NCBI GenBank assembly: GCA_021613335.1
Contig: JAJTWR010000231.1
Span: 1,559,501-1,623,500 of the forward strand
Source of the DNA: Whitmania pigra
Lineage: Eukaryota; Annelida; Clitellata; Hirudinida; Haemopidae
Reading direction: 5' to 3'
DNA: 64,000 bases
Notes under the pieces: model-generated
What the model was told of the DNA's origin: nothing
Database searches by the model: none
What the model saw: only the letters and a program-made list of their open reading frames with translations
Part shown: one piece after another, positions 12,301 to 24,978 of the stretch
Numbering within the stretch: the first letter of the stretch is position 1
Layout: the number at the start of each line of letters is the position of its first letter
Position numbers and translations under genes: made by a program

Positions 12301-14730
12301 GGGAGAAACGCTTGTAAAGTCATCTGAACGTGTAATTAGTGAAACTCTTTTGAAATCTGACATAATATATTTTCAATTAATTTTAAAGTTCAAATTTAAT
12401 TTTCCAATTAATTTTATTTAACGAATTCATTTTTAAATTTTACGAGCAGCTTAAAGCACTTATCATGCTTTTTTTTCCAAGTTTGACATTGAAACATTTC
12501 ATAACATGACCATCTTCTCGACCAAATGTTTCATCGAAACGCTTCCAAGAGTATAGAATGTAATATTTCCAGAAATTGTTCTAATATATTTGATGGTTAA
12601 ATTGGTTTGATACTGATTACTGAATATATCTTGGTAATAAATATTAAACGTTATCAAAGTAATTGGTTATTACATCATTAGTGTGTTTGATAATGTCTGA
12701 AACGAAACGAACAAAGATTCATTGATGAGTGCAATCTGAAATTCAAGACAAATATAACAAACTTTGGAACGTTCGAATTTTGTTACAATTTTTTTGAAAA
12801 TTCCACAAATTGATCATAAAACTTGCAGAGATTCGATTTCATTTGGTATCATTAGTTTTATTGATATACGGAGACGTATCAACGTGAATCGTTGAGGCTT
12901 ACAAGGAATTGAAAATACCAAACACCGCGATGGATGTTAACGTCATAAAGATGAACTTGTTAAGTTTCGATTAACAGCTCGTAATAAGTGCGAAGCTACA
13001 CTTTTTAACGAAGCCGTTTGAAGTTCTTTCTTTTTTACCAGCATCTCTTCAAATCCACTCTAAACTCGTTTCATTTCAGCTGAACCTAAGAAAAATGGAG
13101 ACAGCTATTTTAAGTGCTCCTCCAAAAATAATCTTTTGCTTAACATGCATAAAGCATTCAGAAACATGGTTTCACCCCTAGGGTCCTCTTAACTTAGGCT
13201 AATCTAATTTCGATGCAGTCTGGTTGATGGAGGCCCACAAGCTCGCTTCCATCTTCTCTCCCTCACAAGCTGACAAACAAGAAGGTTTTCAAGATTGGTG
13301 AAGACCCCTAATTGGCACACCCCGACAATCCCCAAATCCAGGACTGTGTGCCATATTTAACGTGAAACACAACAGAAATCTTCGCAACTCTCAATACACC
13401 GATAAAACAAAGAGCAAGACATTTCTGCTCACATATCGACTGGAGTAAATCAAACGTGGTCTACTTAAACTTTCCCGCTGAAGCGGCACAAAATTGTTGC
13501 CATTGTTTTTCTACAGTTAACGTTAACGTTCAGCTTTTCTTTGTCCTTGAAAAAAAACTACCGTTTGCGGAGATAAATTATAAACTGTCAAAGAAGGTTG
13601 CATACAGGGACGTCATTTCAGCTTTTTCCAAAGAGAGGGGGGTCAAACTCTATCCCCCCCCCCCCCCCCCAAAAAAAAAAATTACGTTCCTGATTGCATG
13701 TAGTTAATTCACAAAATCTTTTTGTGCTTTTTATTATTTGAGTGGGAACGTCATTTGGGACAGGGTGGGGAGCCGATGTGACATGAAATGTCAGTAAACA
13801 TCCTAAGAAACAAGAGCATTTAATAAGATATTGAATAATATCAACTTATCCAGAATTTTAAAGAGTGGAAAAAATAACTTTTACGACAAAGAAATATTTT
13901 GTTTGATGTGTTCGTAATATTGAGTCTGTTATAAGTTTTACGATAAGTGTTACAAAAATGCATTTGTGGAAAGGATTATTTGTTTGGAAACAAAACATAC
14001 CATTTTTTAAAATTTAACTGAACTTTAAAAATAGAATGCGAATAAGGTGCAAACTTCAAAGACTTTAAAGAGAATGTCTCAAGGGGACAATATTCAGGTC
14101 TAGGGGACATCCTGGAAAAAATGTAATAGCTACAATCGTCTAAATAAATACAAAATTTCTAAAGTGCCAAAACATAATATTTTCATTTCCTCAAAATATG
14201 TAGTTTAAAGCTACTCTTGAAAAATGTTTGCAAAACTGTTCTTGGGTGAGATGTCGTGTGGGAGATTAATCAAACCATACATTTAGTAACATTTAAATAT
14301 AATTTTAAATTGGTTAAATATTATTTGAATTACAAAATAATAGACTTGCGCCATTAACAAAAACATTTCAGGCTTGACAAATATGAGCATTTTTAGCGTA
14401 CATCACTGTTCAAGTTTGTTGGGGTATCCCTCAATTTTGTTGAGTGTTGGGCTTGAATTAATCATCTAAACTCGGGAGATGTGTAATTAAGTTTGTAACT
14501 ATGCAACTATAATTTTTTTTAAGTCTGTTATCAGTACAACATAATTTATTTTTACAACTTTAGGTGAGAAGTTTTGTACATAGACATCACTCGAGTTCTT
14601 GAAACTTTGACAAACTATTTTGTAAAATAAGTCATTACTGTTTTAAAGCTTTCATTCATTGTGTAATCTAGTTAGATTAAGTTTTTAAAGTTCAAATGTT
14701 TGTGTTATTTATTTAGTTTGGAAAAGAAGT
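9361..14730. other. Long gene-free interval upstream of the TBK1-like gene
   Basis: I found no convincing exon. It holds ATC tracts (about 9428-9460, 10615-10632, 11305-11340), a non-repetitive block with TAATTA-type motifs (9690-9910), three tandem copies of a roughly 29-base unit ending in AACTTG (12120-12200), and a C17/A11 homopolymer junction (13654-13681). The last 150 bases, rich in T and A, should contain the promoter or 5'UTR of the kinase gene, but no TATA or CCAAT box stands out. Confidence 0.5.
13654..13681. repeat. Poly-C/poly-A homopolymer junction
   Basis: About 17 consecutive C are followed directly by about 11 A. The G-rich complement could form quadruplex structure. The lengths may be affected by sequencing error. 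Confidence 0.9.
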
Positions 14731-17700
14731 ATGCCTAAATCCAAAAATTATTATTGGAACTCCGAATCGTTATTGGGTTCCGGAGCAGTTGGAGAAGTTT
14801 ACAAGGGCTATCACTTGGTTAGTTTCTCTTGCAGGTTACCAAAATCATCCGTTTTAAATGTTGTGTTTTATTACTTATTTGACTTTGTGTTAGATCCTGG
14901 TATGATACTTTTGTATCTTAAAAGCAATTCACAAATTTTCATAATTTCTTTTGTTGCTTCTGATGTTTTTAATTTTTTAATTTATTCTCGTTTTTTACTC
15001 GATGTTAATATTGCCGAGCGTTCGTGTCTCTACGACGTGCAGATGTTGACAATTATTGTGCTTCATTGAAGGACACAGGAGAGTCAGTGGCCATAAAGGT
15101 GATGAAAAGGTTCAATGCCAAGCAAATGAGCCACCTTCTATCACTGCAGGATAGAGAACTTGAAGTCCTCCAAAAGCTGGATCATCCAAACATTGTCAAG
15201 CTCATTGATGTTGAACTGGAACCAGGAAATGTTGGTGAAGTTCTACAGAGCATGTTGTTGTTCATGCCAATGATGAGGATGATGTTGCAAACAAGATGCA
15301 ACTTCTTGCATCAATAAATTAAATTAGAAAAGTGAAATTGCATGCAATCGATAAAATTATATTTGTGTAAACTGTCAACATATTTGCCATTGCTTCCACC
15401 TACAGTTGGGTGGGTCTAATCATGGCAAGAAGATCATTATCATGGAACTTTGCACTGGTGGCAGTTTGTACAACCTCCTTGCCAGCCCTGAGAATGTCTT
15501 TGGACTTGATGACAAGGAATTTTTGAATGTCCTGAAAGGAATCGGTTGGTCAAGAATTATTAAGGATAGTTATTAAGAATTGTTACTAATAATCATTAAG
15601 AATACTATTGATAATTATTACCTATAGTTTTTATAATGAATTATTACGCATTTATTCAACCAATTATTTTGGAATGCGTGGTATCAATTGGTTGATTTAA
15701 ATGCCACCCAAAGAGATGTTCATGCTTACTGTTGGGTTTATTATGGATGGATTGATTTGTTTGTTTTTTAAAATGTAATTCGTTCTATAGCATCATTGTT
15801 CGTTACGTAATACCATTGTTGTGGTGCGTTGCTCGTAAGATCTCTATTTGGATTTTTTAGTGCGATTAAGTATGAATATTCAATTAATGGTTTGAAAATA
15901 AATTTCAGCATCGGGCATGGAGAAACTGCACATGGAACATATTGTCCACAGGGACATAAAACCAGGAAACATCATGAGGTTTATTGGGGAGGATGGAAGG
16001 TTAATAAGTGCACTAACTTGTTTGTCGGTCGATGACTCAGAATTATAAAGCGTCGTTAACTTTTTAATTTATTTGCTTAAATATTTTTTAAATATTGCTA
16101 TTATCAACAAACTTCATGCACCTCAGAGCCATCTACAAGTTGATTGACTTTGGGGCTGCCAGGGAGCTCCATAGTGAGCAGGAGTTCGAGTCCATTTATG
16201 GAACGGAAGAATACTTGGTAGGATTATTAATAATTATTAGAAATTGATGTTCATTCGCAAGTGATAGTCGTTAGTTGTGCAACCTAAAGTTTTTGTAGCT
16301 ATTCCGGTTCTTTGATACTATATCTTTCGACCTTAATTAACCTTTTAAGTTGCTAATCATCATCATCAATAACAACAACAATAGCATCCTGGAATCTATG
16401 AGAAGGCCTTCATAGACAATGGTTCAGAGCAGTCATTTAAGCACTCAGTTGACCTCTGGAGCATTGGTGCAACTCTCTACCATGTTGCTGCTGGTCAGAT
16501 ACCCTTCCAATCATTTAATGGCAGGAAGGACAGGAAAACTATGTGAGCAGTTACTACATTTAGAAGTGGGAGGGATTTTTGGGTCTGATTGCCTCCCCAA
16601 AAAATATAAAAAGGATCTAAACCATATATTTAAGCAAACTTCATAATAAATTGAAATATTTATTAAAATGGCCTTCTTCACATGCAAATTATTCAAACTA
16701 TTATTTTCCTATTGCTTTGATTTTTCACTTTTTCTTTCCTAAAACGTTCCTAATAATTCCATGTACGCATAGCTATTTAAATGTATAAATTGAAATTTTT
16801 TTTCAAAAAGCTATTTAAATGCATAAATTAAAATTCTTTCAAACAGGTATGACATTATTGCAAACAAGAAATCAGGAGATATTTCAGGAATCCAGGAAAT
16901 AAAGAATGGCAGAATCATTTACAGCCAGCACCTTCCCGAAGTGTGCATCATGAGTCTGTAAGTTGTCTTCAAGTTGTTCTTTAAATATTTTTGATCGAAT
17001 CAAATGACGGTTGACTCCGAATTATTGTTAGCGGTCTGAGGCCGTTGGTCGAGGATTTGTTGGCGAGATTACTCGAAACGGACGAGGCCAAAGCACTGTC
17101 GTTCGAGCAATTTTTTAGCATTTCCAAGAACATCATCAACAAAAGAGTCGTTTCAGTTTTTGATTGCAACAGCACAAAGCTTCTCAAAATATACATGGAT
17201 CCGGGATGTGTGTTAGTATCGCTGGTGTTGATGATGATCCTGCTAATAAGGGTGACATAAAATCTATTTCATAAATGTAATGAATTAGAATTAGGATTGA
17301 TTGTACTAATTATTTGATGATACCACATACACTGACCAGTAAGAAGAGCAAACATTGATGAACATGGATGATATGGTATCCTTGCTTTCGCTTTCAGTTT
17401 CCACGAATTCCAAGAGTTGCTGAAATCACAAACTGGTGTTGATTCAGACCAACAAATGCTGCTCTATGAAAATCTGGACTTTGTGGAACAATTTGGGGGA
17501 GATGCAAAGGTCATGACCTGTGGAGAGGTCGTCGACTCCGACCCCGTGTATCTCTTCAGCAAACCTTCACCTGCAAAGAACCTTGATGATGCAAAATGTT
17601 AGGAGTCACTGGTTGTGACCACCAGTACTTTTTTTCTATTTGTTGTTGTCGCTTGCGTTGTCAATTAATTGTTGTTTAATTATTAAGCATTAAATGACAT

Positions 17701-20700
17701 TTACTTATTAAATAGCTGCTAATTAATTAACATCAATAATTTTAAGAACAACTGGTCACATTATTGAGATCATCTTTCCATCTTTAAAAGCAGTTACTTG
17801 AACATTTTTAAGGTCTTTTCTTCTTGTAGTTGTCATCATTATCATCATCGTTGGTGCAATACTGTTGTGTAATGAAAATATAAGGAAACAATTTAATGGC
17901 TGCAGATAACATCCCAACAAAACCCACAATCTACAATGTAGCCAATTGCCTGAACTTCTCGAGATATTGCTGTGAGTCTCTGAACTTCATAAAAAGGAAC
18001 ATTGACATGTGTCTACTCAGACAAAAACTCATCTGCAGTGGAGCCATTATGCTAATGTGAGCAGCTCATTGTTGCTTGAATGACACTTAAAGCCAACTAA
18101 TAAGGCAACGTTAACTTAAAATGCTCTTTTAACGTTTAAGAATTTATTAAATTTTTAAATTGAATTTATTTAAATTTATTAAATCATATTATATTATATT
18201 ATATTATAAACTGATTTCCTTCAGCTTTTATTTCTAAAAAATTGTGTCGCTTCAGTCGTTTCCTGGGCAGAAAGTACGACAAGTTTTCGATGCAGCTGCA
18301 GCACTTGGAGGACATGTCGCAGGTCATTCGACTCGGCCTGGAAAAGTTTGAAAGTTTGACTTCTAATTTGCTCTCCTCGAATCAAAAATTGGGGGAGAAA
18401 GCCAGGAATTCGCTTGTCAGACAGAGAGATCTGTTCTCTGAAGTGAGTGTGTGTGTGTGTGTGTGTAGAACGAATTTTGCAGAACATCGATTGTAAATAC
18501 TATTATTAATTGTCCATATCACGTTGCATCCATGTTGTAATTATAAATATATTAAGCAGTGTTCTTAACCATTTCAGGTAGCTGGTGAAATCAAATCCAT
18601 ACTCTCGAAGAGTACAGAATTGGAATCAAAACTTCAGCTGGCTGTGAGCCTGTGGGTGGGTGAGAAACCCTCGTGCAAGGAGGACGATTGCTGGTAAGGT
18701 TCACAATATTCACTTTAATTCTGGCTAATTTATTTCATTCATTATTAGTTAATTATTTATCGATTAACTAATAATTGCATAGTTATTTGTTGGTTAATTA
18801 ATTATTGAAACATTTTTTATTGCTAGCCTTTCAAGAATTGAAGTTGCTGTAAAGCAAGTGATGGACATTCACCAGGAGTTCAGCACCACCAAGCAGGATG
18901 ACATAACTCGAGTTAAGTGGTTAGTCATTTGACGACCTTCCAATTGTTTGTACAATAACAATTCATTTATATTATGACATCAACAAATGGAAACAATTAA
19001 CTAATGTATGTATGTAAGATTGTTTATGATGTTTTGGGTTTTTTCTTACCTCCTATTATTTATATATCGAATTAAGCTATTTATTAATTAAATTTCTTTA
19101 TCAAATATGAGGTCATTATAGGACATTTTGAATCCTACAAAGGAATTGGATGTGTTTGGTTGAGGAAGCTGTGAGATTGATGTAGTGATACAGGCCAATA
19201 AGTGCATGAAATCTTGCATGAAACACAGTGAACTTTTGACTTTTGGTGTGATGCTTGGAAATGTGTTGAAAAGAGAGTGAAACACTTAAATGACTTTTCA
19301 TCTTCAAAGCATCTTAATGATGAGTAAAGTATCATTTAAGAACTTTTAAACTAAATTGTCATTTAAGAACATTTTAATGGAATTTGCTTGATTGTGATGA
19401 TAGTGACTTGTATTGTTATATTTTGTTGCTCCACTTGCCACAGTTGATATAAGAAGAGTTCATAAGAATGAAATACTGAACATACCATCCTAGTTAATTT
19501 GACAACAGTTTTTACATTAAAACAGCCAGAAATTGGAGAAATACTGCACTTCAGCAAAATCATTGATTGAAGGACACTGCCAGGTCAATGGCAAACAACT
19601 GGTTGAGATTTTCAGGAATTTTATGAGGTCTTATTACAGTTTATTGATCTTCGTTTTGTTTTTTATTAATTTTTATGCTTAACCTTTGTTTATCTGCCGG
19701 TTTGGCTTCTTTATTTGGTGTCGCAACATGCTAAGATAAGCATGGCCGAAAGTGGAGACTTATTGGAAATATCATATATTATATATATAAATATAACAGG
19801 TGTACCGGCTAATAATGTGGATTTTCTTAATAGATGAATTTGCCCATGTGCAGACGTGTTATGCTTTTTTATATATATATATACGCTATCTTGTTGTCTC
19901 GTCTGCTAGCTTCAGAACTACTAAGACTGCTAAATTTTTTGAAAGTGCTGACATCATCAATACTTTTTTGCTTAAAGATGTCGAACTTCGTGCTCTAAAA
20001 AAGATTTAAATGTTGCCCAACAAACAATTTCTGATCCTCTAAGAACAATGGGCAAAATTTTAAAGGAAAATGGGTGCCACATCAATTGAATGAAAGACAG
20101 ATGGAAAACCTAAAAGTCGTCTGTCAAATGTTGGTTCAACGGCACGAAAGAAAGTCTTTCTGGCATCGAATTGTGACTGGTGATGAAAAGTGTGTTTACT
20201 TTGAGAATCCTAAACATAAAAAGTCATGGGTTGATCCAGGTCAGTCATCATCATCGACTGCAAAGCCAAAGGGCTTTAGAAAGAAGGCAATGATATGCTT
20301 TTTGAAATTGAATGGTTAATTCTGATCGCTATAGACAACCAATTATCAATTTAAACCAGGCGTTGACCTTAAAACGACTACAATGGGCCAAGAGACATGG
20401 CAAAGTAATTTTACTCCATGATAACGCACCATCACATACTTCAAGACCGGTTAAAGATGCGCTAAAAGATGTTGCCCAGGAAGTATTGACCCACCCTCCA
20501 CATAACCAGACCTTGCTCCTTCAGATTACCACTTATTCCCATCGATGGCACATGCACTTTCTGAACAGCACTTCAAAACTTACGAAGAAATTTAAAATTG
20601 GGCATGTGATCAGTTTGCTTCAAAAAAAGTAAAGTTCTTTTGGGATGTTATTCGTGAATTATCCGAAAGATGAGCAAAATGCATATGCATATTGAATAAA

Positions 20701-21525
20701 ATTTAAATAATGCTTCTCTTAAAATTATAACTCATTTTGTTTCACCACAAAATCTGCATTATTAACTGGTACACCTAGTACAAGAATTTCTTGAAAATAT
20801 ATTGGTTATTATTGCATGAATGACAATAGTAATTACTGATTGTTCTCAGAAGCATTTGGCCGGAGAAGAAGGCACTCGAAGACTCGAATGAAGCACTCGA
20901 AGGTCAATTTCAGAGGCAAAAGCTACTACTTGAAAGCATGGAGGAGGTAATAATACTATGCTAATAATAATATTATTATAACACTTTATTATAATTTTAT
21001 TATAATATATTATTAATAAGTTATACTTATTTGTCACCAGTCATTCAAACGACTGAAGCAGTCCATGCCAGAGCCAGGATTGGAAGTGAAGGGTTTGGCG
21101 AAGGATGAGAACAGGAGACTCAGTGTAGAGGAAGGAAGACTCATTCTGAGGAGGAGAGAAAGTGTTGAGAAGAAATATGCTGCCCAACTCTACTCGATCA
21201 CGTGGGTGGCCCTGATGACAATGCGGACTGTGGCCTTGATGATAATGATGATGTTTATTCTGTTTATGCAGCTAATGATACTGATAATGATAATGATGAT
21301 GTTTACTCTGTTTATGCAGCTAATGATAATGATGATGTTTACTCTGTTTATGCAGCTCCAACGTCAACAATGCGACGTTGTCCTCGCAATTGATTCCATT
21401 GGTCGAAGAGAACAACAAAATATTGGACGGAATCTTGTGAGTGTCTCTTATTGACAATGTTACGACGCATTAAATAATTATTATTGTTACTATTGTTAGC
21501 TTTGATAGTAATAATAATATTAATA

Positions 21526-21573
<48 letters not shown>

Positions 21574-21801
21574 CATCAAGACAACATCTCATCAACCTGC
21601 ATAAACTGCATGAATATTATTGTATTCAATAATGTTTAAATATCTACTAATTACAACATGAAGTCTTTGAAATAAACAAATGGACATCCAATTAGAAACC
21701 TTGTTGAAAGGAATCTGAATGTTTCGTCTTCCACCGACGGAAAGGAAATGGAGACGTTCCATGGAAACCCCTCAAGTCAAGTGGATCGAACGCTCACCTG
21801 A
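14731..21801 (+). CDS. TBK1: TBK1/IKK-epsilon-type serine/threonine kinase, 17 coding exons
   Basis: Exons (inferred): 14731-14817, 15072-15230, 15406-15544, 15909-15999, 16127-16217, 16385-16542, 16847-16957, 17032-17211, 17398-17597, 17906-18056, 18256-18442, 18578-18693, 18827-18919, 20853-20946, 21041-21201, 21356-21436, 21696-21801. All phases fit and give 734 aa; human TBK1 has 729. Visible: glycine loop GSGAVGEV (about 16-23), VAIK with K38, HRD with D144, DFG at 166-168, and S181 in [10 protein letters not shown], equivalent to the TBK1 activation-loop serine. A ubiquitin-like domain follows (around [11 protein letters not shown]), then the helical scaffold region and a C-terminal stretch with EENNKIL resembling the TBK1 tail. 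In the family this cytoplasmic kinase phosphorylates IRF and autophagy-receptor substrates. The exon 13/14 junction is ambiguous: 18916|20850 gives the same length and frame. Orthology to TBK1 rather than IKK-epsilon is not resolved. Confidence 0.93.
18443..18466. repeat. (GT)n tract fused to a 5' splice site
   Basis: The donor of exon 11 of the TBK1-like gene (GAA|GTGAGT) runs directly into about nine GT dinucleotides. Length changes here would lie just inside the intron. Confidence 0.85.
19798..20777 (+). mobile_element. Decayed mariner (Tc1/mariner, mauritiana-like) element
   Basis: The left terminal repeat (AGGTGTACC then TAATAATG and GATTTT, 19798-19825) is matched in inverted orientation at 20749-20777. 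The terminal AGGTGTAC resembles Mos1-type ends. At roughly 980 bp the element is shorter than typical full-length mariners (about 1.3 kb). It lies in the intron between exons 13 and 14 of the TBK1-like gene in the same orientation. Flanking TA is visible at the right end; the left junction is less clear. Confidence 0.92.
19980..20700 (+). pseudogene. Mariner transposase remnant, frameshifted and deleted
   Basis: Three pieces match mariner transposase in order. 20074-20285 carries the conserved HRIVTGDEK segment with the first catalytic Asp. 20316-20500 carries HDNAPSH with the second Asp. The region after 20510 carries a DYHLF-like segment (third Asp) in another frame. The N-terminal helix-turn-helix part is largely lost, a segment is missing between the first two pieces, and several stops and frameshifts are present. 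It cannot encode an active transposase. Confidence 0.9.
21523..21573. repeat. (AAT)n microsatellite in the last intron of the TBK1-like gene
   Basis: A pure AAT tract between exons 16 and 17, distant from both splice sites. Confidence 0.9.
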
Positions 21802-24734
21802 AAGAAGTTGTTTTAAGCGAATGAATGGTTTTGAGGAAGTTGCGAGCTCGTTATGCAACCCTTTTGTAAAATGCATGCATGTTTTACTTCCTGGTTCACT
21901 TGCTTGTAATTATTCGTGTAATCATTTTTTTAACAAAGTTAGTTGATCTACAGATTTGTAACTCAGAAATGTGTTAATTATAATTAATAATTATTAGTGA
22001 TCTAATTTTGTACTTGTTAAAACTTGCGGAGTTTTACTTGTGTGTGTTTCATTTAAAGAATTTGTATGATGATTATCAGGATTGGTTTGTGTTGGTTATT
22101 AAGCTTTCATTAAATGACTTCTAGATTTCCATTGTTATGCAACTTGTGGATTTTTTTGTATGTATTTGCTGCTTGGGATGATATCATTACATTATTATTA
22201 CTAGAAAGTTCAGCTTAAACCATAATTTTTTACTAACAAAATTACTTTGATTTAATTTGTTTGAGGTCAGTTAGTTTTGTAAAACTAAGTTTTATTTATA
22301 GGATCTGATGACGTTGATTGGTATCGATATTGAAATCATAATTTCATAACTTCGTTTTTAACAGATTGTTATGAAGATGAGTTTGTCAATGAATTCAGTG
22401 ATGTATGTTTAGTGCTCGACCCAACTGACTAGCATTTGTTTCCTTTAAGAACCAACTTGTGATCACCTCTGGACTTTCTTCTTATTAAAAACTATTTGTT
22501 ACTTTTCATTGCTGGTGACGATTGTACTCAATTAACTCATCAGCATTTTGAGTAATTGGCACTGAAATATTATCTAGATCGAACTATGTTCTATGTTGCA
22601 GAGTTGAGATACTACATGAGAGTCTTTAAAAAAAAATGCCTAGATCAGAGACACGTTTCTTCTCCATTATCTTCTGTTTTGTTCCATCAGGGTCATAATT
22701 TATTTCCCTCTTACAGACAACGTTCACTGGAATTATTAGCGCCACAAAACTTTGTCCCTGACTTGACTATGGTGATAGTTGAGGGCGGATCTAGAACTCT
22801 TTGGCTGGGTAAGGGGCATGCTGGAAGCAATGGGGGGGTTCAGGGAGCGCAGCCACAAATTTTCGTCAAAAGTGGTCAATTATTAAAATAATTTTTTTAA
22901 TTGAATTAAAATACATTTCTTTAATTTTAATTTACTTTTTGTAATGAATGCGTATTGTATAACAGGTTTACTTTTTTTTCTTATATTTTACAAATGATGG
23001 GAAGGGCCATGACTCTGAATTCGCATTGCACCAGTAAATGAGATAATAGAGTGTATTTAGAGGATAACGGGGACAACGTCATCATTTAACTGAAAGATTT
23101 TAAACAACTTGTTAACCGGAGACAAATAAAGTTTTTCACTAGTCGACTAAACCAAAATTACCTGAAACTAACTGAATTACATTAGTAATGTAGATTACAA
23201 TTTGGAAAAAAGTTAGATTAAAAACGAAAAATATTTGAGCATGACTTCAGTAATTGAAATAAAAATTCGGCTTTTTCGGTTACGTAAGCAATGTTTTTCA
23301 GTGATTTTCAGTCTATTTTCGGTTGCGGCTTCAATAAAAAAATCACTTTCGATTGGTTTCTAATTTATTATTATTAGATAATAGGGATTCACACCACGTA
23401 TCTCGAAGAGCTTATTTTGGAAGATAACGTCGGGGATATGGAGAGTTGCAGGAAGTATAATATTATTTTGGAGATGTCAAATTGAATGAGAACCCATCAG
23501 AAAATTATTGATTTCATAATATAAAAAATAAATAAATGTTAATTATTCAATCAAGAATGAACTTGGCTTTAAAAAGATATTTAAATTAACTTTAAATTCA
23601 TTTATTAGAATGAAGGTTGTCTAAATCCACTTGAAAATGAAGTATTTTCGCGTTTCAAAAATACATTTTTTTACTAATTTGTATTTTACAATAGGAACAC
23701 CCCTTCCCCTAAATCCGCCTTTGGTGATAATTAATGAATCTACTTTGAATTGCACATTTAGTCATTAAAAAATAAAAAGTCGATGATATGTCTACCATTT
23801 ACCCTTCAGTAAATTTATTTCATTTGTAATTGTAACTTCTTTGAGTTCCTTTTCTCTTCCTATTAATCACACTTCCTCGGTCGTGTTGACACAACTAATA
23901 AAGACCTCCATCTGAGCGGCCATGTGGGGTTCAAAGTTCACAGAGAGGTTAAGATGACCTGACCCAGTTGCGTGGTCATTGTGACTTTCCATGGTAATTA
24001 ATATTGCTTCATGACCTTATAGAATAACTTGCCACAAATTTATAAATTTATGCTCTTGTATTTTATATTGGTTATATTTATTAATATTATTGCAGAAATA
24101 TAGAAATAATAGCAATAATTTAAAGTCAGATTTGAAGTGTCCTATTGCATTTAAACGTCGTTTAAACTTGAAATTAAGCTTAATTGCAAAATAATTATAA
24201 TAAATAAGTTATTATAAGTTATATAAACAAAATAAGTTATTTATTTAAAAGAAACAAAAGTCAATAAATTTCTAGGAACATGAGAGTTGTGAATTCACGG
24301 GACGGCGCGACCTCCAGCGAGGAGCTCAACGATGCGTGTCCTGAATTTCATGGTCCAATGGACATTGATGATTAATATAAAGCGGAAGTCTCAATAAGAC
24401 CAGGGCCACTAATTGAGGAAAGCCAAGTGTCGTGTTTTTGGGTGTCCTGAAAAGTTATTTGGATGGCTGAACGGGTTGAATGGATACGAACTGAGTGCAT
24501 TAACCCAGATGGATGGTTATTGCGAGTGATGGGGAAAATGGTGAAAGAAATTGTGGCGACTTATATGTGGAGATTTAATCGATGTAGATGGTTAAGATTA
24601 GTTGATGAGTATGTAGATGATTTATTTACAACATTTATAGCGCCGCCTAATAGCTTTTTAATCTATTTAAGTCGCGTGCACATCCTTAATTTTTTAAATT
24701 CCTTTGTTTTTCACCCCAAACATTTTACTTCTTC

Positions 24735-24978
24735 CCATCCATCCATCCATCCATCCATCCATCCATCCATCCATCCATCCATCCATCCATCATCCATCCA
24801 TCCATCCATCCATCCATCCATCCATCCATCCATCCATCCATCCATCCATCCATCCATCCATCCATCCATCCATCCATCCATCCATCCATCCATCCATCCA
24901 TCCATCATCCATCCATCCATCCATCATCCATCCATCCACCATCCATCCATCCATCCATCCATCCATCCATCCTTCCTT
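24735..24978. repeat. (CATC)n tetranucleotide microsatellite, about 240 bp
   Basis: CATC tetramers run from 24735, interrupted by CATCATC slips near 24790, 24904, 24924 and 24940, ending in CCTTCC. It is among the longest pure tetranucleotide tracts in the window. Ile-His-Pro-Ser frames across it are artefacts. Confidence 0.95.

Noticed and set aside
12154..12363. 69-codon minus-strand frame with an acidic stretch
   Set aside because: The sequence looks mildly protein-like, but its 3' part lies in a tandem repeat, no splice partner is visible and no family is recognised.
13456..13707. 83-codon plus-strand frame
   Set aside because: Runs into the poly-C/poly-A tract and has no recognisable similarity or splice context.
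22556..22891. 111-codon plus-strand frame downstream of the TBK1-like gene
   Set aside because: No recognisable domain and an AT-rich non-coding neighbourhood; could be chance or an old TE scrap.
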